The notes under the pieces are model-generated. The model had not been told where the DNA came from, searched no databases, and was given only the letters and a program-made list of their open reading frames with translations. A program made the translations under genes and the position numbers. This document shows positions 50,733 through 57,402 of a stretch of 64,000 nt of DNA, in pieces (within the stretch, counting starts at the first letter, position 1; each line of letters starts with the position of its first letter). Source of the DNA: Kitasatospora griseola (GTDB lineage Bacteria; Actinomycetota; Actinomycetes; Streptomycetales; Streptomycetaceae); the NCBI RefSeq assembly GCF_014648555.1, contig NZ_BMRI01000026.1, forward strand, positions 31,473-95,472, given 5' to 3'.

Positions 50733-53029
50733 GCGGCGAGCAAGTCCCGTTGGACCCGAGCGTCGCCCCGCTCGGCACCCGCGAGTTCCGCGACGCCGGC
50801 GGGCTTCCGGCCGCCGCCTGGCGGGCCGACCAGACCGAGCAGACCCTGGTGCCCACCCACTGCTGCTTCTGCGGCATCCAGTGCGGCATGTACCTGCGGG
50901 TGGACGGCCGCGGCAAGGTGTTCGGGGTCGAGCCGCGCAACCACGACATCAACCGAATGCGTCTGTGCCCCAAGGGAATCAACGCCTATCAGCAGGTCAA
51001 CCACCCGGACCGGCTGACCGCGCCGCTGCTCCGCCGCGACCGTAAACAGCCGTTCCGCGAGGTGAGTTGGGACGAGGCGCTGGAGTTCACGGTCGAGCAG
51101 ATCAACCGGATCCAGCGCGAGCACGGCCGGGACGCTTTCGGGATGCTCGGCGGGGCCAGCCTGTTCTCCGAAAAGACCTACCTGGTGGGCAAGTTCGCCC
51201 GGGTCGCACTGAAGACCCGGCACGTGGACTACAACGGCCGGCTGTGCATGGTGAGCGCCGCGGGCGCCAACAAGCTGGCGTTCGGCATCGACCGGGCGGC
51301 CAACCCGTTCGCCGACATCCTGCAGACGGACTGCCTGTTGATCGTCGGGGCGAACGTCGGCGAGTGCTTCCCGGTGCTGACCCAGTACGTGTGGGGCGCC
51401 CGGGACCGGGGTGCGACGCTGATCGTCGTCGACCCGCGGCAGACCGCGGTCGCCCGCACCGCCGACATCCACGTCGCGCTCAAGTCCGGTACGGATTCGG
51501 CGTTCTTCAACGCGGTGCTGCACGTGATCGTCGAGGAGGGGCTGACCGACGAGGCGTTCCTGGCGGCGAACACCACCGGCTGGGCGGAGGTGAAGGCCGC
51601 CGTCAAGGAGTACCCGCCGAGCCGGGCCGCCGAGATCTGCGGCGTCCCCGCCGAGCAAGTCGTGGAGGTGGCACGGTCGTTCGGCCGGGCGCGGCGGGCG
51701 ATGGGCTGGCACGCGCGCGGCATCGAGCACCACACCCAGGGCGTGGAGAACTGCCTGACCGTCATCAACCTGTGCACCGCGACCGGCAACCTGGGCCGCC
51801 CGGGCGCCGGTTACGGCACCCTCACCGGTCAGGGCAACGGGCAGGGCGGCCGCGAACACGGCCAGAAGTCCGACCTGCTGCCCGGCGGCCGCTCCATCAA
51901 CGACCCGGCGCACCGCCGGCAGATCGCCGCGATCTGGGGCATCGAGGAGTCCGAACTCCCGCCCGCCGGAACGTCGATGATGGAAATGGTGTGGCAGATG
52001 CAGCGCCAGGAGATCCGCGGCCTGATCGGCGTCTGCAACAACCCGTTCGTCTCGCTGCCCAACTACGCGGTGGTGAAGGACGGTTACGACAAGCTGGAGT
52101 TCCACGCCCAGTTCGACTTCTTCCTGTCCGAGACCGCCGCCAACGCGCACGTGGTCTTCCCCGTCACCACCTGGGCCGAGGACGAGGGCGTGATGGCCAA
52201 CGCCGAGGCCCGCGTGGTCAAGCACAACAAGGCGCAGGAGCCCCCCGAGGGCGTCCGCACCGACACCTGGGTGATGTGCGAACTGGCCCGACGCCTGGGC
52301 GCCGGAAGCAAGTTCGCCTTCGAGGGCTCGCGCGACGTGTTCGACGAACTGCGCCGTGCCTCGGCCGGCACGGTGATCGACTACTACGGCATCACCTACG
52401 ACCGGCTGGAGCGGACCGGCGGCCTGGTGTGGCCCTGCCCGGGCCTCGAACACCCGGGCACGCCAAGGCTGTTCGAGGACGGCAGGAGCTACCACCCGGA
52501 CGGGAAGATCCACCTCCAGGCAGTCGAGTGGCACCCGCCGGCCGACCCGTACGACGACGACTTCCCGATGACGCTGACCACCGGCCGCACCGTCGCGCAC
52601 TTCCTGTCCGGCAACCAGACCCGCCGCCTCGGCGCGCTGGTCGAGCAGACGCCGCGGCCGTGGGTGGAGGTGCACCCGTCACAGGGCTTCCGCAACGGCG
52701 AGCCGGTGCGGGTGGTCACCCGGCGCGGCAGCGCGGTGCTGCCGGCGCTGGTCACCGAGGCGATCCGGCCGGACCACGTGTTCGTGCCCTACCACTGGCC
52801 GTACCCGGTGGCCGCCAACGAGTTGACCGTCGACGCCCTCGACCCGCGCTCGAAGATCCCCGAGTACAAGGTGTGCGCGGTGCGGATCGAACGCGCCCGG
52901 GCCGTCGACGAGGTGCCCGCGCCGCCCACCCCGCCGGGCCGCGAGGCGTACCCCGAGACGCAGGCGCCGCGCACCGACCCGCTGCCGCCGACCTCGTCGC
53001 AGGGCGTCGGCACCGGAGAGAGGGGCTGA
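50729..53029 (+). CDS. Molybdopterin oxidoreductase catalytic subunit (NasA/NapA-like)
   Basis: A 766-residue MopB-family enzyme. The N-terminal 4Fe-4S motif is HCCFCGIQCGMYLRV with the fourth Cys in MRLCPKGINAYQQV. The likely molybdenum ligand is Cys in NGRLCMVSAAGANKLAFGID, the pattern of nitrate-reductase-like rather than selenocysteine formate dehydrogenases. Bis-MGD contacts follow (NLGRPGAGYGTLTGQGNGQG, TGRTVAHFLSGNQTRRLG). There is no twin-arginine signal, so the site faces the cytoplasm. The GTG overlaps the upstream stop. Nitrate is a plausible substrate, but the unusual partners (Rieske, four-cluster ferredoxin) make this uncertain. Confidence 0.88.
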   Translation: MSGEQVPLDPSVAPLGTREFRDAGGLPAAAWRADQTEQTLVPTHCCFCGIQCGMYLRVDGRGKVFGVEPRNHDINRMRLCPKGINAYQQVNHPDRLTAPLLRRDRKQPFREVSWDEALEFTVEQINRIQREHGRDAFGMLGGASLFSEKTYLVGKFARVALKTRHVDYNGRLCMVSAAGANKLAFGIDRAANPFADILQTDCLLIVGANVGECFPVLTQYVWGARDRGATLIVVDPRQTAVARTADIHVALKSGTDSAFFNAVLHVIVEEGLTDEAFLAANTTGWAEVKAAVKEYPPSRAAEICGVPAEQVVEVARSFGRARRAMGWHARGIEHHTQGVENCLTVINLCTATGNLGRPGAGYGTLTGQGNGQGGREHGQKSDLLPGGRSINDPAHRRQIAAIWGIEESELPPAGTSMMEMVWQMQRQEIRGLIGVCNNPFVSLPNYAVVKDGYDKLEFHAQFDFFLSETAANAHVVFPVTTWAEDEGVMANAEARVVKHNKAQEPPEGVRTDTWVMCELARRLGAGSKFAFEGSRDVFDELRRASAGTVIDYYGITYDRLERTGGLVWPCPGLEHPGTPRLFEDGRSYHPDGKIHLQAVEWHPPADPYDDDFPMTLTTGRTVAHFLSGNQTRRLGALVEQTPRPWVEVHPSQGFRNGEPVRVVTRRGSAVLPALVTEAIRPDHVFVPYHWPYPVAANELTVDALDPRSKIPEYKVCAVRIERARAVDEVPAPPTPPGREAYPETQAPRTDPLPPTSSQGVGTGERG

Positions 53030-53035
53030 ACCACG

Positions 53036-53644
53036 ATGCTGGGACGCACCATCTTCATCGACCCCGGCCGCTGCATCGGCTGCCAGGCCTGCGTGTCGGC
53101 GTGCCGCGAATGCGACTCGCACCGCGGCAAGTCGATGATCCACCTGGACTACACCGACGAGGGCCGCACCGTCGCCTCGCTGCCCACCGTGTGCATGCAC
53201 TGCGAGGACCCGGTCGCCCCGTGCGCCGAGGTCTGCCCCGCCGAGGCGATCCTGATCACCGCGGACGGCGTCGTCCACGAGGCCGACCCGACCCGCTGCA
53301 TCGGCTGCGCGAACTGCGTCAACGCCTGCCCGTTCGGCGTGCCCAAGATCGACCTGGCGGCGAAGCTCCAGATGAAGTGCAACCTCTGCTACGACCGCAC
53401 CTCCTACGGCCTGGCCCCGATGTGCGCCACCGTCTGCCCCACCGGCGCCCTGTTCTACGGCACCGCCGAGGAGTTGCAGGCCGAACGGCCCGGCGTGGAC
53501 GTCTCCACCGAGTTCGTGTTCGGCGCCACCACCGTCTCCACCGGCGTCGCCATGGTGGTGCCGCCGGAGCGCCAGGCGCCCGTCCCCGGCGGGCTGTTGA
53601 ACGTGATCGAGGTCAACGGGCGGTCCACGCCCGGGAACGGATGA
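53036..53644 (+). CDS. Four-cluster 4Fe-4S ferredoxin subunit
   Basis: A 202-residue electron-transfer subunit like FdhB/HybA/NrfC. Four cluster motifs are visible: CIGCQACVSACREC, CMHCEDPVAPCAEVCP, CIGCANCVNACPFG, and CNLCYDR with CATVCP. It should bridge the molybdenum subunit and the membrane cytochrome. It has no export signal, consistent with a cytoplasmic complex. The last 16 residues (NVIEVNGRSTPGNG and the stop) are the first copy of a 44-base tandem repeat. The natural C-terminus was probably longer, and the repeat now provides the stop codon as part of ATGA. Confidence 0.92.
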   Translation: MLGRTIFIDPGRCIGCQACVSACRECDSHRGKSMIHLDYTDEGRTVASLPTVCMHCEDPVAPCAEVCPAEAILITADGVVHEADPTRCIGCANCVNACPFGVPKIDLAAKLQMKCNLCYDRTSYGLAPMCATVCPTGALFYGTAEELQAERPGVDVSTEFVFGATTVSTGVAMVVPPERQAPVPGGLLNVIEVNGRSTPGNG

Positions 53645-53731
53645 ACGTGATCGAGGTCAACGGGCGGTCCACGCCCGGGAACGGATGAACGTGATCGACG
53701 TCAGCGGGCGGCCCACGCCCGGGAACGGAGC
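53600..53731 (+). repeat. 44-base tandem repeat, three copies
   Basis: The unit beginning AACGTGATCGAGGTCAAC runs 53600-53643, is exactly repeated at 53644-53687, and a third copy with a few substitutions starts at 53688. The first copy encodes the ferredoxin C-terminus. Because 44 is not a multiple of three, each copy is read in a new frame. Each of the first two copy boundaries creates an ATGA stop-start overlap. Confidence 0.95.
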
Positions 53732-53741
53732 GGTGGCGTGA
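53641..53741 (+). other. Two start-stop-coupled mini-ORFs generated by the repeat
   Basis: ATG at 53641 opens 15 codons (MNVIEVNGRSTPGNG) ending at 53688. ATG at 53685 opens 18 codons (MNVIDVSGRPTPGNGAVA) ending at 53741. They overlap the ferredoxin stop, each other and the Rieske GTG start through successive 4-base overlaps (53641-53644, 53685-53688, 53738-53741). Ribosomes finishing the ferredoxin gene could pass down this chain to the Rieske gene. Whether the peptides matter is unknown. Confidence 0.6.
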
Positions 53742-54370
53742 GCAGCCCCGTCGACCCGCCCGAGCCGGGCAGCCCCGAGGACGGCCACCGGGCCGAGCAG
53801 GCCGCGCTGCGTGAGCGGATCAGCGCCGACTCGCTCACCACCCGCCGCGACTACCTGCGGATCGTCGCCACCGTTTCCGGCGGCCTCGCGGTCGGCTCCG
53901 CCGTCGTCTCGGCGGGCGTGCTGCACCGGCACGGCGACGGCATCGCTGCCCCGCTGAAGGTCGCCGACCGGCTGGAGCGCGGGCAGGCGGTGACCTTCGA
54001 CTACCCCGGCGAGGATGATCGGGCGATGGCGATCCGCCTGCCCGACGGCACCCTGGTCGGCTACTCCACCGTCTGCACCCACCTGGCCTGCGGCGTGCTG
54101 TGGCGACGTGACCACGGCCCCGACGGCGACCTCTACTGCCCGTGCCACGAAGGGAAGTTCGACGCCCGCAGCGGCGAGGTGACGGCCGGCCCGCCGCCCC
54201 GGCCGCTGCCCAAGGTGGTCATGGTCGAGGACGCCCGGGGCGCGGTCTGGGCGATCGGCACCGCCCGCTCCGGCGAGGACGAGCAGGCGGGCCTGTGCCG
54301 GGGCCTGCGCGACCGCAACCCGGCGCTGGCCGAAGCCGCCGGATGCCCGAGCCGGAAGAGCGGCAAATGA
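53738..54370 (+). CDS. Rieske 2Fe-2S protein with twin-arginine anchor
   Basis: A 210-residue protein. The N-terminal soluble region ends in a twin-arginine-like anchor (TTRRDYLRIVATVSGGLAVG and following hydrophobic residues). The Rieske domain carries both ligand boxes, CTHLACGVLWRR and YCPCHEGKFDARSG, so the 2Fe-2S cluster should form. Rieske anchors of this type are inserted by the Tat pathway, so the domain would lie outside the membrane. The GTG overlaps the last repeat-derived mini-ORF (GTGA). In this operon it could pass electrons from quinol, as QcrA does in the bc complex. Confidence 0.9.
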   Translation: MSSPVDPPEPGSPEDGHRAEQAALRERISADSLTTRRDYLRIVATVSGGLAVGSAVVSAGVLHRHGDGIAAPLKVADRLERGQAVTFDYPGEDDRAMAIRLPDGTLVGYSTVCTHLACGVLWRRDHGPDGDLYCPCHEGKFDARSGEVTAGPPPRPLPKVVMVEDARGAVWAIGTARSGEDEQAGLCRGLRDRNPALAEAAGCPSRKSGK

Positions 54371-54386
54371 TGCTGGACGAAAGAGA

Positions 54387-54403
54387 CCTGACGGTACGTC
54401 AGG
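54387..54403. promoter_or_regulatory. TetR-like palindrome inside the redox operon
   Basis: CCTGACG-GTA-CGTCAGG is a perfect 7-3-7 palindrome between the Rieske gene and the small membrane protein gene. The 12-base core ACGGTACGTCAG recurs at 60811-60822, next to the aldo/keto reductase start. It may be an operator. Confidence 0.45.
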
Positions 54404-54422
54404 AAAGCCTGGTGGGTGCGCG

Positions 54423-54791
54423 GTGAGCGTCCCCGAAGGCCACTTCCCCGAGGGCTACCACCCCGGCAGCGACGAGCCGTACCTCAACCGGCCCGTCCAC
54501 GAACGCTATCCGCAGATCCGGCCGACCTCCGGGTACGCCGACGCCCGGGTCACCGCGACCGGCCCCGGACCCGGCGCGGGCACCGACCAGCAGCCGGAAC
54601 GCTCGGCGATCCTCTCCGCCCGCGTCGGCCTCGCCATCACCGTCGTCATCGGCCAACTGTGGGGGCTCACCGTCGCCACCAACGCCTGGATGCGCGGCGA
54701 GATCGCCACCGCCTGGTGGGCCACCGGCTTCAGCATCGCCTCCTTCCTGGTGGTGCTGCTCGCCTGGCGGATCTCCCCGAACGACCGCTGA
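54423..54791 (+). CDS. Small two-TM membrane subunit of the redox operon
   Basis: A 122-residue protein read from a GTG start. The N-terminal 60 residues are soluble and Pro/Gly-rich (EGHFPEGYHPGSDEPYLNRP). Two membrane helices follow (VGLAITVVIGQLWGLTVATN and WWATGFSIASFLVVLLAWRI). It is the last gene of the operon with the MopB, ferredoxin and Rieske genes and probably helps assemble or anchor the complex. No family is recognised. Confidence 0.75.
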   Translation: MSVPEGHFPEGYHPGSDEPYLNRPVHERYPQIRPTSGYADARVTATGPGPGAGTDQQPERSAILSARVGLAITVVIGQLWGLTVATNAWMRGEIATAWWATGFSIASFLVVLLAWRISPNDR

Positions 54792-54904
54792 GCACCGGGT
54801 GCGCCTGCCGGCGGACACCCGGTGACGGCTCGCCCGAGGCACCCGGAGTGCGGTGCCCGGAATGTGGTGATACCTCTCGAAGAACCTGTGGAAGGGAGCC
54901 CCCG

Positions 54905-55306
54905 ATGGACTACCCGTTGCTCAACCTGTTCTGGACGATGATGTGGTTCTTCCTCTGGATCCTCTGGCTGTTCCTGCTGTTCAAGGTGATCACCGACATC
55001 TTCCACAGCCACGACCTGAGCGGCTGGGGCCAGGCCGGCTGGACTGTGCTCGTCGTCCTGCTGCCCTACATCGGCGTGCTCGTCTACCTGATCGCCCGCG
55101 GAAAGTCCATGGGCAACCGTGACCGGGCGCTCGCCATGCAGGCCGAGAGCAGCTTCCAGGACTACATCCGCAAAGCCGCCGGCACCGAGAACCAGGACGC
55201 AGGGCGGCGGCACGTCGACGAACTCGCCCGGCTCGCGGACCTGAAGAACAGCGGCGCCATCTCCGAGGACGAGTACCGCGCGGCGAAGAGCAAACTGCTC
55301 GCTTGA
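54905..55306 (+). CDS. PLDc_N/SHOCT domain membrane protein
   Basis: A 133-residue protein. Two membrane helices (NLFWTMMWFFLWILWLFLLF and WTVLVVLLPYIGVLVYLIAR, the PLD-nuclease N-terminal type) precede a cytoplasmic linker. A C-terminal SHOCT motif follows (DELARLADLKNSGAISEDEY, then AAKSKLLA). Such proteins are common in Streptomyces. They are thought to help oligomerise or anchor other proteins; no activity is known. GGAAGGGAG precedes the ATG. The 113-base gap to the redox operon contains GC-rich inverted sequence but no clear terminator. Confidence 0.88.
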   Translation: MDYPLLNLFWTMMWFFLWILWLFLLFKVITDIFHSHDLSGWGQAGWTVLVVLLPYIGVLVYLIARGKSMGNRDRALAMQAESSFQDYIRKAAGTENQDAGRRHVDELARLADLKNSGAISEDEYRAAKSKLLA

Positions 55307-55344
55307 GACCCCGCCGGCAGGCGGGCGGGAGGAGGACCGGCAGG

Positions 55345-57402
55345 GTGCCGGACACACCACTGACACCCGAGGTGTTCGACCGGGCCATCGTGGCGATCGC
55401 ACTGACCGCCGGCGACGACCACCGGCTGGTGTACGTCAACGACGCGTTCCGCGACCTGTTCGGCGACCGCCCGCTCGGCGTCCCGGCCCGTGAGGTGTTC
55501 ACGGAACCCGGTGCCGAGCGCTTCGTCGCCACCCTCGACGCCGTGCTCGCCGACGGCACCGCCCGGCAGGTCACCGCGCCACGCACCCTGAGCTGCCCCG
55601 ACGGCGGGACGGCCCACCGGCACTTCGTCTACTCCAGCTCGCCCGCCGGCACCCTGCACGCCCCCGGCACCCCGCACGGGCCCGCCATCCTCACCACCGC
55701 CGTCGACACCACCGCCGAACTTCACTCCGCCCTGGAAGCCGAACGCCTGTCCGTCGAACGGCTGCAGACCCTGCGGCGCTACGAGGCCCTGATGGCGGCC
55801 GCGGCCCAGATGGTGTGGTTGGTGCACCCCGACGGCACCGCCGACGAACTCGTCCCCGGCTGGGAGGCCTTCACCGGCCGCCCGTTCCCCGGGGCGGTCG
55901 GCACCGGCTGGCTCGACGTCGTCCACCCCCAGGACCGCGACCAGCTCGCCACTCGCTGGGCCGACGCCGTCCGCGACCTGCCCACCACCTTCGAGCACGT
56001 CTTCCGGGTCCGCGGCAAGGACGGCGGCTACCGGCACGTCCGGGCCCGCGCCGTCCCCATCGTCCGCAACGGCGGACCCGCCGAATGGATCGGCACCACC
56101 ACCGACATCGAGGACCAGTGGCGCAACCGGCTGCGCGAACGACTGCTCGCCCGGGCCGGCGCCGTCACCGAGGCCGAGCGCGCCGAGGACGCCTTCGCCG
56201 CCCTCGCCGCCACCCTCGTCCCCGACCTCACGGACGTGTGCGCCGTCTTCGTGCTGCGCGAACCCGACGCCGCCGGCGGCGCCGTCGTCGCCACCCGGAT
56301 CGCCTCCGTCGCCCGCCCCGGACTGCCCCCGCTGCCACCCATCAACCGGCAGACTTTCACCCTCGGAGAACGCGCCGGGAAAGCGGTTTCCGGTCGCACT
56401 CCCATCACGCTCGAATTCGCCGACGGCAACGTGCCCGGCGGCAGCATCCCCGAAGTCTCCGCCCGCTGGCTGAGAGCCGCCCGCGCCACCAGCGTCACCC
56501 TGCTGCCGATCGTCGTCGACGGCGCCGTCGTCGCCCTCGCCGCCACCGCCGACTGCGAAGGCGCACCCCCGCCCGGCCCCGCCGACATCGAACTCCAGCA
56601 CGAAGTCCTGCAACGAGCCCAGGCCCCGCTGCGACAGGCCCTCGCCCTGCAACGCGCCCGGCACTCCGCCGTCGTCCTGCAACGCGCCATGCTCACCACC
56701 CCGCCCCGGGTCGGCGGCGCCGACCTCGCCGCCCGCTACCGCCCCGGCAACCGCAACGCCGAAGTCGGCGGCGACTGGTACGACGCGTTCACCCTCCCCG
56801 ACGGCGCACTCGCCATGACCATCGGCGACGTCGCCGGCCACGACCTGGCCGCCGCCACCACCATGGGCCAACTGCGCGCCATGCTGCGCTCCATCGCCTA
56901 CATCCGCCCGCACGGCCACACCCCCGCCGACACCCTGCGCGAACTCGACACCGCCGCCGAAGGACTGGGCGTCGGCAGCTTCGCCACCGCCGTCCACGCC
57001 CGCCTCACCCGACACGGCGCCGACGGCTACTGGGAGGTCGAGTGGAGCAACGCCGGCCACCCGCCACCCGTCCTGGTCCCCGTCACCGGCCCGCCCCGAC
57101 TGCTGGCCGCCGAGGACGCCGACGTCCCGCTGTCCGTCGACCCGCGCCGCCCCCGCGTCACCCACCGCGACCCGATAGGCCCCGGCGAGACCCTGCTGCT
57201 CTACACCGACGGCCTGGTCGAAGTCCCCGGCGAACACCTGGGCCGAGGCATCGCCCGCCTCTGCGAAGCCGCCGCCGAAGCCCGCCACCGCCCTCTCGCC
57301 GACCTGTGCGAACACCTGGCGAGCGGTGTCGCCGACCTCCGTGACGACATCGCCCTGATCGCCTTCCGGCCCACCCCGCCGACCCCGGGCCGGCCGTCGT
57401 GA
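55345..57402 (+). CDS. PAS-GAF SpoIIE-type PP2C phosphatase
   Basis: A 685-residue signalling protein. There are two PAS-like regions (about 10-135, LVYVNDAFRDLFGDRPLGVP; about 145-265, QMVWLVHPDGTADELVPGWE with WRNRLRERLL after it), then a GAF-like domain (about 285-430). The PP2C/SpoIIE domain has a complete metal-binding set: VGGDWYDAFTLPDGA, IGDVAGHDLAAATTMGQLRA, LLYTDGLVEVPGEHLGRGI and DDIALIAF. Such enzymes dephosphorylate anti-anti-sigma factors, activating alternative sigma factors. The GTG at 55345 follows GGAGGAGG. A GTGA overlap couples it to a second, degenerate phosphatase with a kinase-like domain. Confidence 0.9.
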   Translation: MPDTPLTPEVFDRAIVAIALTAGDDHRLVYVNDAFRDLFGDRPLGVPAREVFTEPGAERFVATLDAVLADGTARQVTAPRTLSCPDGGTAHRHFVYSSSPAGTLHAPGTPHGPAILTTAVDTTAELHSALEAERLSVERLQTLRRYEALMAAAAQMVWLVHPDGTADELVPGWEAFTGRPFPGAVGTGWLDVVHPQDRDQLATRWADAVRDLPTTFEHVFRVRGKDGGYRHVRARAVPIVRNGGPAEWIGTTTDIEDQWRNRLRERLLARAGAVTEAERAEDAFAALAATLVPDLTDVCAVFVLREPDAAGGAVVATRIASVARPGLPPLPPINRQTFTLGERAGKAVSGRTPITLEFADGNVPGGSIPEVSARWLRAARATSVTLLPIVVDGAVVALAATADCEGAPPPGPADIELQHEVLQRAQAPLRQALALQRARHSAVVLQRAMLTTPPRVGGADLAARYRPGNRNAEVGGDWYDAFTLPDGALAMTIGDVAGHDLAAATTMGQLRAMLRSIAYIRPHGHTPADTLRELDTAAEGLGVGSFATAVHARLTRHGADGYWEVEWSNAGHPPPVLVPVTGPPRLLAAEDADVPLSVDPRRPRVTHRDPIGPGETLLLYTDGLVEVPGEHLGRGIARLCEAAAEARHRPLADLCEHLASGVADLRDDIALIAFRPTPPTPGRPS

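Noticed and set aside
49572-54791. Assigning the molybdenum operon as formate dehydrogenase.
   Set aside because: The putative molybdenum ligand is Cys in a RLCM-x-SA context, as in nitrate-reductase-like enzymes, and a Rieske subunit is not expected for formate dehydrogenase.
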